This document shows positions 7,399-16,539 of a stretch of 64,000 nucleotides of DNA, in pieces. The stretch is from positions 992,001-1,056,000 of the forward strand of contig NZ_JAJIRO010000001.1 in assembly GCF_025717535.1 (NCBI RefSeq), in the 5' to 3' direction. The number at the start of each line of letters is the position of its first letter. Position 1 is the first letter of the stretch. The notes under the pieces were generated by a model, which was not told the DNA's origin, did not search any database, and saw only the letters and a program-made list of their open reading frames with translations. The position numbers were made by a program, and so were the translations under genes. The DNA comes from Paucibacter sp. Y2R2-4. Lineage in GTDB: Bacteria; Pseudomonadota; Gammaproteobacteria; Burkholderiales; Burkholderiaceae_C.

Positions 7399-10374
7399 TC
7401 AAGCCGTGGCGCGGGTGACTTGGCACACCGTCGTCTTGGTTTCTTGCATCATCGTCACGCTGTCATACCCATAGGTCGTGGCGGTGTTGACCGCTTCACC
7501 GCGCACCACCGGTGCCGCGCCTTCAGGGTAATAGGCCAACATGTCCGCGCCTTGCCAGCGACCGGAGAAGTGGAAAGGCAGCCAGACCGTGCCGCGATCG
7601 ACCCGCTCGGTCACCATGGCCTTGACGGTGATCTTGGCGCCGGTCGGCGTGGTCACCCACACGTCTTCGCCATTGCGGATGCCGCGGTCATTGGCAGTGG
7701 CGGGGTTGATCTCCACAAACATCTCTTGCTGCAATTCGGCCAGCCAAGGGTTGGAGCGAGTCTCCTCGCCGCCGCCCTCGTACTCGACCAAGCGGCCCGA
7801 GCTCATGATCAGCGGGAAGGTCTTGCCGATGTCAGCATTCTTCTCCTGCACGCTCTTGTAGAGCGTGGGCAGGCGCCAGAAGGCCTTTTTGTCGTCATGC
7901 GTCGGGTACTTGGCGACCAGATCTGGGCGGGTCGAGTAAAGAGCTTCACGATGCTGCGGGATCGGGTCGGGGAAATTCCAGACCACGGCACGCGCCTTGG
8001 CGTTGCCAAAGGGATGGCAGCCATGGCTCATTGCCACGCGTTGGATGCCGCCCGACAGGTCGGTCTTCCAATTCTTGCCCTCGGCCAGCTTTTGCTCGGC
8101 CTCAGTCAAGTCATTCCACCAGCCCAGTTTCTTGAGCAGCAGATGGTCAAACTCCGGGTAGCCGGTGGTGATCTCGGCGCCCTTGGAGTGAGAACCGTCT
8201 TCGGCCAGCAAGCTGACCCCTTCCCGCTCAACACCAAAGTTAGCTCGGAAATTACCGCCACCTTCCATCACATGTTTGGAGGTGTCATACAGATTCGGCG
8301 AACCGGGGTGTTTGAGCTCGGGCGTACCGTAGCAAGGCCATGGCAGGCCGAAGTAGTCGCCATCGAGCTTGTAGCCGGTTTCCTTGTCGATGCCGCCCTT
8401 GGCCTTGAGCGTCTTCACATCGAAGACATTCATATTGCGCATATGCGCTTTCAAACGCTCTGGGCTTTGGCCGGTGTAGCCAATGGTCCACAAGGCCTTG
8501 TTGATTTCGCGCAGGATGGACTCGGTCTCGGGCTCCATCATGCCGCCCTTGCCCGGCACCATCTTGTAGGTCTTGACCAGCTCTTTGTCGAAGCCCAGCT
8601 TTTGCGCCAACTGGAACATGATCATGTGGTCGGTGCGCGATTCCCACAGCGGCTCGATCACCTTCTCGCGCCACTGAATCGAGCGGTTCGAGGCGGTGCA
8701 AGAACCGCTGGTCTCGAACTGCGTACAGGCCGGCAAAAGGTAAACCGCGCGGTTCGGATTCTTATCTTCGTCTTTGCCGGGCATGGCCGCCATCGCGGCC
8801 GTGGCTGAAGGATAAGGGTCGACCACCACCAACAGGTCCAGCTTGTCCATGGCCTTCTTCATCTCCAGACCCCGGGTCTGAGAGTTCGGCGCATGACCCC
8901 AGAAGAACAAGCCGCGCAGATTGCTTTCTTGGTCGATCAGTTCGTTCTTCTCCAGCACGCCGTCGATCCAGCGCGACACGGTCATGCCGGGCTTGGTCAG
9001 CATGCCGGGGGCGTACTGCTTTTTGATCCACTCGAAGTCCACATCCCAGATCTTGGCAAAGTGCTTCCATGCGCCTTCCGCCAGGCCGTAATAGCCAGGC
9101 AGTGAATCGGGGTTGGGGCCGACGTCGGTTGCGCCCTGCACATTGTCGTGACCACGGAAGATATTGGTGCCGCCGCCGCTCACCCCCACATTGCCCAGCG
9201 CCAGCTGCAAGATGCAAGAGGCCCGCACCACCGCATTGCCGGTGGTGTGCTGGGTCTGACCCATGCACCAGACGATGGTGCTGGGGCGGTTATCGGCCAG
9301 GGTCTTGGCCACCTTGTAGCAGGTCGCCTCATCAACACCGCAGGCCTCCTCGACCTTGTCCGGCGTCCACTTGGCCATGATCTCGTCGCGCACCTTGTCC
9401 ATGCCGTAGACGCGGTCGTGGATGTACTTTTTGTCTTCCCAGCCGTTCTTGAAGATGTGATAGATCAAGCCGAAGACGAAGGGGATGTCGGAGCCCGAAC
9501 GGATGCGCACATAGTCGTCCGCCTTGGCCGCCGTGCGGGTGAAGCGCGGGTCCACCACAATCATCTTGCAGCCGGTTTCCTTGGCATGCAGCATGTGCAG
9601 CATGGAGACCGGGTGCGCCTCGGCGGCATTCGAGCCGATGTACATCGCAGCGCGGGCATTGCGCATATCGTTGTACGAGTTGGTCATGGCTCCGTAGCCC
9701 CAGGTATTGGCCACACCGGCCACCGTGGTGGAGTGGCAAATCCGGGCCTGGTGGTCGCAGTTATTGCTGCCCCACAGACTCACCCATTTGCGCAGCAAAT
9801 AGGCCTGCTCATTGTTGTGCTTGCTGGAACCGACCACAAAGACCGAATCGGGGCCGCTTTGCTTTTTCAGCTCCAGCATCTTGGCGCTGATCTCGTTCAG
9901 CGCTTCATCCCAGCTGATTTTTTGATACTTGCCGCCCACCAGCTTCATCGGAGTGCGCAGGCGATGCTCACCGTGGCCATGCTCGCGCAAGGCCGCGCCC
10001 TTGGCACAGTGCGCGCCGAGGTTGATTGGCGAATCAAACACCGGCTCTTGGCGAACCCAAACACCGTTCTCCACCACCGCATCCACCGCGCAACCGACCG
10101 AGCAGTGGCCGCAAATGGTGCGCTTGACTTCGACCTTTTTGCCACCGGCCGCGGCTGGGGCTGCATCAGCGGCATGCGCCTTCTTCTGCACCAGACTCAG
10201 CTGCGAGGCTGCCAAGCCCGCGCCCAAGCCCAAACCCGAGCGGCGCAGGAACAAACGGCGGTCCATGGTGGGGATGGCGCGGCGGCTTTGACTGTCGAGG
10301 CCGCGCACCAAGCTATTGACCATGCCAGACTGGCTGGCGCTGGCAGACCCAGAGTTTTTGCGAGTGAGCAACAT
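7399..10374 (-). CDS. Formate dehydrogenase alpha (catalytic) subunit, Mo/W-bis-MGD, Cys type
   Basis: Oxidises formate to CO2 at a Mo- or W-bis-MGD centre, probably in the periplasm. The 991-residue protein has a twin-arginine signal around residues 38-70 (D-R-R-L-F-L-R-R-S-G), preceded by a 36-residue leader. A [4Fe-4S] site follows (C88, C91, C95, C123), then the molybdopterin oxidoreductase core. The metal ligand is Cys213 in A-R-I-C-H-S-T-T-V-A-G, where E. coli FdnG/FdoG use selenocysteine; no UGA is needed. The molybdopterin dinucleotide-binding domain is at the C-terminus. The ATG at 10374 has an AGGAG site. The neighbours supply chaperone, electron-transfer subunits, cofactor enzymes and a tungstate transporter, so the metal may be W. 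That last point is inference. Confidence 0.95.
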   Translation of the reverse strand: MLLTRKNSGSASASQSGMVNSLVRGLDSQSRRAIPTMDRRLFLRRSGLGLGAGLAASQLSLVQKKAHAADAAPAAAGGKKVEVKRTICGHCSVGCAVDAVVENGVWVRQEPVFDSPINLGAHCAKGAALREHGHGEHRLRTPMKLVGGKYQKISWDEALNEISAKMLELKKQSGPDSVFVVGSSKHNNEQAYLLRKWVSLWGSNNCDHQARICHSTTVAGVANTWGYGAMTNSYNDMRNARAAMYIGSNAAEAHPVSMLHMLHAKETGCKMIVVDPRFTRTAAKADDYVRIRSGSDIPFVFGLIYHIFKNGWEDKKYIHDRVYGMDKVRDEIMAKWTPDKVEEACGVDEATCYKVAKTLADNRPSTIVWCMGQTQHTTGNAVVRASCILQLALGNVGVSGGGTNIFRGHDNVQGATDVGPNPDSLPGYYGLAEGAWKHFAKIWDVDFEWIKKQYAPGMLTKPGMTVSRWIDGVLEKNELIDQESNLRGLFFWGHAPNSQTRGLEMKKAMDKLDLLVVVDPYPSATAAMAAMPGKDEDKNPNRAVYLLPACTQFETSGSCTASNRSIQWREKVIEPLWESRTDHMIMFQLAQKLGFDKELVKTYKMVPGKGGMMEPETESILREINKALWTIGYTGQSPERLKAHMRNMNVFDVKTLKAKGGIDKETGYKLDGDYFGLPWPCYGTPELKHPGSPNLYDTSKHVMEGGGNFRANFGVEREGVSLLAEDGSHSKGAEITTGYPEFDHLLLKKLGWWNDLTEAEQKLAEGKNWKTDLSGGIQRVAMSHGCHPFGNAKARAVVWNFPDPIPQHREALYSTRPDLVAKYPTHDDKKAFWRLPTLYKSVQEKNADIGKTFPLIMSSGRLVEYEGGGEETRSNPWLAELQQEMFVEINPATANDRGIRNGEDVWVTTPTGAKITVKAMVTERVDRGTVWLPFHFSGRWQGADMLAYYPEGAAPVVRGEAVNTATTYGYDSVTMMQETKTTVCQVTRATA

Positions 10375-10456
10375 ATCGTCTCCTGCTGGCCGGTCTCAAC
10401 AAAGCCCGGCACGAATTCTTTGACTTGACTGCGCGGCGCGCGCCGCACTCGCCGAC

Positions 10457-10723
10457 TTACGAGCGCGCGGTCTCGTAATAGCGCAAGACATGCGGGCTGA
10501 GCTGATAGCCACCGCTGGCCTCAGCGGGCGCAGCCTTGCTGACCGCCACCACCTCTTCAACCGGCGCGCCCGGCAAGACCTTGACTGCGACGGCCGCAGC
10601 GCCTGCCGCTCCGAGGCCCAAGAGCCAGCCGCGCCGCGCCCCAGGTTCAGCTGTCGCCTTTTCACTCAGACCCTCGCTGGCTTTGGCCTGGGATTCAGTC
10701 AATTGCTTTTTGCTCATGGTCAT
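10457..10723 (-). CDS. Small Tat-target protein of formate dehydrogenase regions
   Basis: An 88-residue protein upstream of fdhA that matches the description of the 'formate dehydrogenase region TAT target' family (TIGR02811, from memory). A charged N-terminus leads to G-A-R-R-G-W-L-L-G-L-G-A-A-G-A-A-A, a twin-arginine-type signal. A short tail contains G-G-Y-Q-L-S-P-H-V-L-R-Y-Y-E-T-A-R, which is strongly conserved in this family. Two ATGs, at 10723 and 10717, are possible; GGAG is better spaced for the second. It has been proposed to work with the fdh complex, but its function is unknown. Confidence 0.85.
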   Translation of the reverse strand: MTMSKKQLTESQAKASEGLSEKATAEPGARRGWLLGLGAAGAAAVAVKVLPGAPVEEVVAVSKAAPAEASGGYQLSPHVLRYYETARS

Positions 10724-10862
10724 CAGCTCCGAAAAACGCCTGCCGTTCGAATATATCCCCGCTGAGCCGCCTTTGCATTGTGGCCAGACCCGCAGTTCGC
10801 ACCGAGCGCAATCCCCAGTTTGTCAGCCTGCAGCAAGCTGGCTGTGGCGACCCGCCAAAAAA

Positions 10863-11528
10863 TCAAAGCTCCAACAGATCAAAGCCCTGCATCTCAACCG
10901 CGAAGAAATCTTGTGCAAACACGGCAAGAGCTCCATAGAAATCTGCCCGCGGATGCTGAGCCAGGGCCTCGCAGAAACCTTGCGCCCAGGCCCGCAGATG
11001 TGCATTGAAAAAGCGCTGTTGCCCCGCGAGATTGCTCACCCCGGCATCCTCACCCGCGATCAAGTAACGCATCACTTCACAGACCGATGCAATATGGTCT
11101 TCGGTCTCCAAGACCGCTTGGGGCCGCTCCAGGCCCAGGGCCAGCAAGTCTTGACGCAAGGCGGCCAAAGGCTGCTGGTTCAAGAAGCCAGTCAGGTAGA
11201 AGGAGCCGTAAACACAGACCTCCGGCTTGCCCACCCCGCCGAACAAAGCCACAAACTCATCATTGATATCCTGCAAACTCAGGCGCCGGGCGGCTCCGAC
11301 CAAGGCCGACCAGTGCGTTTCCAGAAAGGCACCGGCACTGGGCGCTTCGGTCACCGCCACACGCAATTGTTCAAACAAGTCGGCGCGGGGCGGGGCATAA
11401 AACAACTCGGCCAGCAGACCATAGACCTCGGCGCGGGCCAGTTCTTCGGCCAGGCCGCCATCGGCATGTTCGGCGGCGCCGGTCCAATGGATGGCTTGGG
11501 CTGGAGCTTGAACTGGGGCTTGGCTCAT
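10863..11528 (-). CDS. TorD/NarJ-type cytoplasmic chaperone for FdhA
   Basis: A 221-residue, all-helical protein with the TorD/DmsD/NarJ family pattern: R-A-E-V-Y-G-L-L-A-E-L-F-Y-A-P-P near residues 32-47, E-F-V-A-L-F-G-G...V-C-V-Y-G-S-F-Y-L-T-G in the middle, and the D-H-I-A-S-V-C-E-V-M-R-Y-L helix. Such chaperones bind the twin-arginine signal and apo-form of molybdoenzymes until cofactor is loaded. The ATG at 11528 overlaps the stop of the polyferredoxin gene (ATGA). With fdhA two genes downstream, FdhA is the obvious client. Confidence 0.88.
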   Translation of the reverse strand: MSQAPVQAPAQAIHWTGAAEHADGGLAEELARAEVYGLLAELFYAPPRADLFEQLRVAVTEAPSAGAFLETHWSALVGAARRLSLQDINDEFVALFGGVGKPEVCVYGSFYLTGFLNQQPLAALRQDLLALGLERPQAVLETEDHIASVCEVMRYLIAGEDAGVSNLAGQQRFFNAHLRAWAQGFCEALAQHPRADFYGALAVFAQDFFAVEMQGFDLLEL

Positions 11529-13678
11529 AGATCGGTAATCCTGACTTCATTCGGGTTGCTGTGCAGATCGACCACGCGGCAGTCCGCACACATTTGCAAG
11601 CGTCGCGCGCCTGCGCCTTGAAACATTGGGTGCGCGCCCAGCTTGGCCAGCATCAGCTCAATCGCCTTGGGGCTGGCAAAGGGCTTGGCGCAGCGCACGC
11701 AGCAAAAAGGCTCCACCTCATTGAGCACCTGCATTTGCTTGCGAGTGCGCCCACCATCGGCGAGCAAGAGGCGCGGCACGAGGCTGATGGCCTGCTCCGG
11801 GCAGGTGCTGGCGCACAAGCCGCATTGAACACAGTTCTTTTCGATCAAACGCAGTTGCAGTTTGTCGGGGTTGTCGGCCAAGGCGCCGGCCGGGCAGGCG
11901 CTGACGCAACTTAGGCACATGCTGCAGCGCTCGGCATCCACACTCAGGCTGCCGAAGGGCGAGCCCTGCTCGGGCAAAGGCAACTCTTCCGGCAATTGCT
12001 GAGCCTGGCTCATCCAGTGCTCCAAGCACAGCTCCAAGGTGGCGCGCTTGTCGGCCAGGACGCGAAAGCTCGCCGCTTGCGCAACGGTTTGCCCCGCCGG
12101 GGCCTGCAGCGCAGCGTCCAATTCCTGTGCCGAGCGGGCCTCGATCAGGGTCAGGTGTTGCCCCTTGAACCCCAGGCCGCTCAAGATAGCTTGGGCGACC
12201 GCCATTTGCGCCTTCACCGCGTCACGGTAAGCCGGCGCTTCTTCCTCAGTCATCAAGACCCAGACGTTGGCGGCACCGTAAGCCAAGGCTGAGAGCCAGA
12301 GCTCCATGCCCATCGATGCGGTATGCCAAGCGTCAATGGGCAAGACGCGCGCAGGCACGCCGTGCACACCCGCCTCGGTGCGCGCCGCGCGACCCAGGGC
12401 GCCAATCAGTTGGGCGCCTGCCGCCTGGCTGTGGATCAAGAGCGCGGCATCCTTGCCGCCCGCGCGCGCATAGGTGTTCAGCAAGGTGCGAATGCGCTGG
12501 CCCTGCGCATCGGCCGAAGGCGTGGCGTAACTGATCGCGCCACTTGGGCAAACCGTCGTACAGGCGCCGCAACCCACGCACAGATGCGGCTCCACCACGA
12601 TGCCGGCCAACGCCGCGCCGCCCGGCTTGCCCTTGCGCGAGGCATCGCTGCGGATGGCCTGCGCCGAGCACACATCGATGCAGGCTGAACAGCCGATCTG
12701 TTCATTGCGGCTGTGCGCGCAAAGCTTTTGCTTGTAGTTGAAAAACTTGGGCTTCTCGAATTCGCCCACCGCATCGCGCATCTGCAGCACTGCCTTCATC
12801 AAGCGAGCGTCATCAGGCGCATGGAAATAGCCCTGCGGTGGCTGATGCAGATCGATCAACGGCAAGTCGCTCAAGTCCAAGACCAAATCAAAAGTCTCGC
12901 TGCGCGTCTGCGGCGGCCGGTCAAAGTCAATCGCGCCGGCCGCCGCGCAGGCTTTGACGCAGTCGCGGTGGCTGCTGCAGCGGCTTATATCGACTTGGTA
13001 GCTGAAATCAATGGCCGACTCGGGGCATGCGTCGATGCAAGCATTGCAGCGGGTGCACAGATCCAGATCGATGGCATTGTTTTGTGACCAGCTCACCTCA
13101 AACGCTCCGAGCCAGCCGCGAACCTGAACATCTTCGCCCGCAAAAACCGGCAAGCTGCGCTGCTGCGGCAGCTGGCCCGGGCCCTGGATGAGCAGGCTCA
13201 AGTCCAGTTTGTCGGCCAGCATCTCGGCGGCACGCCCGGCCCGTTCGGGCGATCCGATCAACAAGGCGCGGCCCTGGGAGCGGTAGCTGACCGTCGGCAC
13301 CGGCGCAGCGTCTGGCAATTGCGCCAGCGCCAGCAAAGCGGCCATCTTGGGCGTTGCCTTCGCCGCGTCCTTGGACCAGCCGCCGGTCTCACGCAAATTG
13401 ACAAAGCGAATCGGTCGCTCGCTGATCGAGGGGGCGCCGACCGTCTGCTCATTCAACTCCAGAAAGAGCCGGCTCTCCTGGGTACAAGCCACCAGCAAAT
13501 CACCCCCGGCCGCGGTGCTGGCTTTGGCTGCGCGCTGAAAGTCGCCCGCCTGGCTGCGACAGAGCAAGGTGTGGACCGTCTCCAGGCCCCGGCTGGCCTC
13601 AGGTCCCAGGGCTTTTTGCAGCGCCGGGCCGTCCAGCGGCAGGGTCTTGTTGCAATTGCAAATCAGGGTCGTCGTCAT
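11525..13678 (-). CDS. 717-residue polyferredoxin of the formate dehydrogenase cluster
   Basis: A soluble multi-cluster electron-transfer protein without signal peptide. Cysteine sets read in order: C208/C211/C214/C218; an isolated C234, C240, C244 group; C320 with C330/C333/C337; C367/C370/C373/C377; C585/C588/C591/C595; and C616/C619/C622/C626. The last two form a classic bacterial 2x[4Fe-4S] ferredoxin module. The C-terminus adds C659, C660, C663 and C697, C700 in a possible metal-ribbon. The N-terminus begins with T-L-I-C-N-C-N-K-T, also Cys-rich. The ATG at 13678 lies inside the DUF3306 gene (80-bp overlap). Proteins of this type occur with DUF3305/DUF3306 in betaproteobacterial fdh clusters; a role in delivering electrons or clusters during maturation is inference. 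Confidence 0.85.
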   Translation of the reverse strand: MTTTLICNCNKTLPLDGPALQKALGPEASRGLETVHTLLCRSQAGDFQRAAKASTAAGGDLLVACTQESRLFLELNEQTVGAPSISERPIRFVNLRETGGWSKDAAKATPKMAALLALAQLPDAAPVPTVSYRSQGRALLIGSPERAGRAAEMLADKLDLSLLIQGPGQLPQQRSLPVFAGEDVQVRGWLGAFEVSWSQNNAIDLDLCTRCNACIDACPESAIDFSYQVDISRCSSHRDCVKACAAAGAIDFDRPPQTRSETFDLVLDLSDLPLIDLHQPPQGYFHAPDDARLMKAVLQMRDAVGEFEKPKFFNYKQKLCAHSRNEQIGCSACIDVCSAQAIRSDASRKGKPGGAALAGIVVEPHLCVGCGACTTVCPSGAISYATPSADAQGQRIRTLLNTYARAGGKDAALLIHSQAAGAQLIGALGRAARTEAGVHGVPARVLPIDAWHTASMGMELWLSALAYGAANVWVLMTEEEAPAYRDAVKAQMAVAQAILSGLGFKGQHLTLIEARSAQELDAALQAPAGQTVAQAASFRVLADKRATLELCLEHWMSQAQQLPEELPLPEQGSPFGSLSVDAERCSMCLSCVSACPAGALADNPDKLQLRLIEKNCVQCGLCASTCPEQAISLVPRLLLADGGRTRKQMQVLNEVEPFCCVRCAKPFASPKAIELMLAKLGAHPMFQGAGARRLQMCADCRVVDLHSNPNEVRITDL

Positions 13679-14255
13679 CGGGCTGGCTCGAGGTTTCGAT
13701 TGCTGGCGTTGAGGATGGGGGAGGCGATGCCGGCTCAGTGCGGGCATCAAGGGTCAGATCTTGCGCGTCACCCGGAGGCGTGGTTTCTTCCTGCGCAAAC
13801 AAGTTCAAAGCCCGCGACTGGTTCATCTGCCGCAGCATCGCGAGCGGAATTGGGTCGGGCTGGCTGTAGTCGTCGATATAGGTATCGAGTCCGTCCATCA
13901 CATTGAAGTGCGGGTCGGAGAAAAACAGCTTCTTCATCGCTGCGCGCTGCACGCCGAGGTCCACATCTTGGGCCATGAAGCGGGTGTAGTCGGAGTCGGC
14001 CTTCAGTTCGGCCACATCCGACCAAGTTGGCGCCGCGACAAGCTCGGGGGGCGGGTCCATCGCCTGCACCACGGGAGCTTCCGGGCTATCTGCGGCCGTG
14101 GTCTGCGGAGCAGCACGCGGCATCGCCACCGGGATGGCGGGCACGGCAGGGGCGGGTGGCAACTCCGGCAGCGGCTGCCCCGCCCGCGCCAAAGCCTTGC
14201 GCCGTCCCCAGCGCGCCAGGAATCCTGCGGGAGCCTCATCGCTTGCTTCAGCCAT
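13599..14255 (-). CDS. DUF3306 family protein
   Basis: A 218-residue protein with the DUF3306 layout: N-terminal F-L-A-R-W-G-R-R-K-A, a Pro/Ala-rich linker, then the conserved block with W-S-D-V-A-E-L...Y-T-R-F-M-A-Q-D-V-D...K-K-L-F-F-S-D-P-H-F-N-V-M-D-G-L-D-T-Y-I-D-D-Y. The tail is Asp/Pro-rich. The ATG at 14255 shares its A with the TGA of DUF3305 (TGATG), which implies translational coupling. Its last 80 bp are read in another frame as the start of the polyferredoxin. Function is unknown; the family is associated with formate dehydrogenase loci. Confidence 0.85.
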   Translation of the reverse strand: MAEASDEAPAGFLARWGRRKALARAGQPLPELPPAPAVPAIPVAMPRAAPQTTAADSPEAPVVQAMDPPPELVAAPTWSDVAELKADSDYTRFMAQDVDLGVQRAAMKKLFFSDPHFNVMDGLDTYIDDYSQPDPIPLAMLRQMNQSRALNLFAQEETTPPGDAQDLTLDARTEPASPPPSSTPAIETSSQPDDDDPDLQLQQDPAAGRPGAAKSPGT

Positions 14256-14800
14256 CAGCGGCGCTCTCCGGGCGAGACAAAAGACTGCGGGCGCCGACGT
14301 TCTTTCTTCACTTCTGGCCGGTAATAGACTTCGACATAGCTCTGCAACCAAGCAGCAAGGTCCGCCGGCAAAGGCACGTTGTCGACCCGCTCTTGCGCAT
14401 CCAACCAGCGGCCGGCTTCGGTATAGCTCAGGCTGACACGCTCGGCCCAGGCCACAGACGGGTCTTCATCGCTGACACGCCACACCACAAACCAAACCGG
14501 CGCCCCCGAACTGAGGTTGAGAAAGTAGCCTTCCGCCTCGTCGGGATAGAGCGTCAGCTCAAAGTTCGGATGCAGCCGAGTCTGCAACTTGCCGTCATCA
14601 CGCAAGACGCGAGGCTGGTCCCCAAATGCTGTTTGATGCGCCACCACATCGACGACAGAAAAGCGCCAGTCTTCCCATTGATTGGGCTGCGCTTCGCGCT
14701 GCAACAAGACCGCCACCGTCACCGAGGGGCGACCCGGAGGCAGTGGGTCCTGAGCCTGCGAGTGCGTTTGCCTTTGCGATGAATCCACAGCGTCGTCCAT
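14255..14800 (-). CDS. DUF3305 family protein
   Basis: A 181-residue soluble protein. The conserved stretch V-T-V-A-V-L-L-Q-R-E...W-E-D-W-R-F-S-V-V-D-V-V and the later Y-P-D-E-A-E-G-Y-F-L-N-L-S-S-G-A-P-V-W-F-V-V-W-R are typical of DUF3305. The ATG at 14800 is the first of the 16-gene fdh run, only 68 bp after the chemotaxis receptor gene on the same strand, so the cluster promoter must lie in or before that short gap. I could not identify convincing promoter hexamers there. It is paired with DUF3306 as in other fdh clusters; the molecular role is unknown. Confidence 0.86.
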   Translation of the reverse strand: MDDAVDSSQRQTHSQAQDPLPPGRPSVTVAVLLQREAQPNQWEDWRFSVVDVVAHQTAFGDQPRVLRDDGKLQTRLHPNFELTLYPDEAEGYFLNLSSGAPVWFVVWRVSDEDPSVAWAERVSLSYTEAGRWLDAQERVDNVPLPADLAAWLQSYVEVYYRPEVKKERRRPQSFVSPGERR

Positions 14801-14868
14801 CGCCGCAGTCTAGCGGTCGGCGAAGCCCCTGGCAGTGGATGGCCTTCTGAACCCACTCCATCTTGCGC

Positions 14869-16539
14869 TCAGCGCAGGGTAAACACCGCCACCGCTTGCT
14901 GCAATGTTTGCGCCTGCTGACGCAAGCTTTCCGCAGCGGCCGCGCTTTGCTCGACCAAGGCGGCGTTTTGCTGGGTGGTCTGGTCCATTTTGCTAACCGC
15001 ATCGCCGATCTCGGCCACGCCAGCACTCTGTTCGCTGCTCGCACTGCTGATCTCACCCATGATGTCGGTCACACGCTTGATGGAGGCCACGATTTCTTCC
15101 ATGGTGGCCCCTGCCTCGTCCACCAAACTGGTGCCGCGCTCGACCCGCTCGACGCTGTCATTGATCAGCTGTTTGATCTCCTTGGCGGCCTCCGCGCTGC
15201 GCTGCGCCAAGCTTCGCACCTCGCTGGCGACGACCGCGAAGCCGCGCCCCTGCTCGCCAGCACGCGCGGCCTCGACCGCCGCGTTCAAGGCCAGGATATT
15301 GGTCTGGAACGCGATGCCGTCGATCACGCTGATGATGTCGGCGATGCGGCGCGAGCTGTCATTGATGCCCTTCATGGTGTCCACCACCTGACTGACCACC
15401 TGCCCGCCCTTCTCGGCCACCGAACTGGCGTTGACCGCCAGTTGATTGGCTTGGTGCGCGTTGTCGGCGTTTTGCCGCACGGTGCCACCCAAGATATCCA
15501 TGGACGAGGCAGTTTGCTGCAATGAGCTGGCTTGTTGTTCGGTGCGGGTGCTCAGATCGTTATTGCCTTGGGCAATCTCGGCACTGGCATTGACGACGCC
15601 ATCCGTGCCATGCCTGACCTGACTGACGGCCTGAGAAAAGCGCTCCACCAATTCGGCCAGCACACCCATTACGCTGTTCGGATCGCTGCTGTCGTTCTTC
15701 AGCTGTTGCGCCAGATTGCCCCCAGCGATCACCTTGACAGCCTCCACCACTTGATAAGGCTCGCCGCCCAAGCGGCGGCTGACCCAATGCTTGGCGTACC
15801 AGAGCAAAGCCAGGCCGGTGCCGGCAGTCAGCAGGGCCATCAGTACCACGGCTTTGAACCAGCGGTCTTGGGCGGCTTGCGCCTCGCGCACGGCCGACTC
15901 GGTACGCGCATCCAACATGCGCAAGAACTCATCCACCGGCTTCATGATCTTGGCCTTGAACTGGTGATAGTTCTTGTCGTGCATCAGGGCCTGGGCTTTG
16001 GCCAAATCAGGTTCGCCTTGCTTGGTGAACTTGCCGCTGCCATCGTCGTACAGGCCCTTCACCAAGTTCATGGCCACGGTCTCGGTCTTGACCAAGTCGT
16101 CTGAGTTGCCCGCCGCTTCCTTCAGCTTGCCGAACTCGGCGTCGGTGAAGCCGGCGGCTTTCATCATGTCCAGCAAGGGCAGGCTGGTACTGCTGCCCTT
16201 GCCTGCCGGCGGCGTGACGCCTGCTGCGCGAAAGTCCCAGTAGATCTTTTCATAGCCACTGGGCCGCGGCTTCTTGCCATTGCGAATGTCCAGCACCTCA
16301 AAGTACTGCTGCTCCCACTGGGGGTCCCCGGTCATCACATAGGTGCGAGCCAAGCGGGTCAGATCGTCAGAACTCTGGCGCAACTCATCGGCCAATATGG
16401 AGGAGAGATAGCGCGCGCCCTCGGCGGCGGTAACGGCATCGCCCGCCGCACTCAATCTGGAAATGGCAACAAGAAGCAGCAGCACGACCGCCCCCATGGC
16501 GAGCAAGGCCGCACTGAACATCTGCTTGACGGTTTTCAT
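14869..16539 (-). CDS. Methyl-accepting chemotaxis protein
   Basis: A 556-residue inner-membrane chemoreceptor. TM1 is at about residues 7-30, a periplasmic sensor domain of roughly 180 residues follows, and TM2 lies in the [16 protein letters not shown] segment. A HAMP-like linker and the full signalling hairpin come next, with the conserved tip [20 protein letters not shown]. There is no C-terminal CheB/CheR pentapeptide. The ATG at 16539 is preferred over an upstream frame extension because it directly precedes the basic-hydrophobic TM1. The ligand cannot be read from sequence. Proximity to the formate genes is suggestive but not evidence of formate sensing. Confidence 0.93.
   Translation of the reverse strand: MKTVKQMFSAALLAMGAVVLLLLVAISRLSAAGDAVTAAEGARYLSSILADELRQSSDDLTRLARTYVMTGDPQWEQQYFEVLDIRNGKKPRPSGYEKIYWDFRAAGVTPPAGKGSSTSLPLLDMMKAAGFTDAEFGKLKEAAGNSDDLVKTETVAMNLVKGLYDDGSGKFTKQGEPDLAKAQALMHDKNYHQFKAKIMKPVDEFLRMLDARTESAVREAQAAQDRWFKAVVLMALLTAGTGLALLWYAKHWVSRRLGGEPYQVVEAVKVIAGGNLAQQLKNDSSDPNSVMGVLAELVERFSQAVSQVRHGTDGVVNASAEIAQGNNDLSTRTEQQASSLQQTASSMDILGGTVRQNADNAHQANQLAVNASSVAEKGGQVVSQVVDTMKGINDSSRRIADIISVIDGIAFQTNILALNAAVEAARAGEQGRGFAVVASEVRSLAQRSAEAAKEIKQLINDSVERVERGTSLVDEAGATMEEIVASIKRVTDIMGEISSASSEQSAGVAEIGDAVSKMDQTTQQNAALVEQSAAAAESLRQQAQTLQQAVAVFTLR

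Noticed and set aside
7177-8808. Long plus-strand open frame (543 codons) opposite fdhA
   Set aside because: It lies wholly antisense to the well-supported fdhA and fdhB genes and has the His/Gly/Leu-rich composition typical of a GC-rich shadow frame; no family resemblance.
10373-10383. Possible selenocysteine system for the formate dehydrogenase
   Set aside because: FdhA has Cys213 at the metal-ligand position, encoded by a normal codon, and no in-frame UGA exists.
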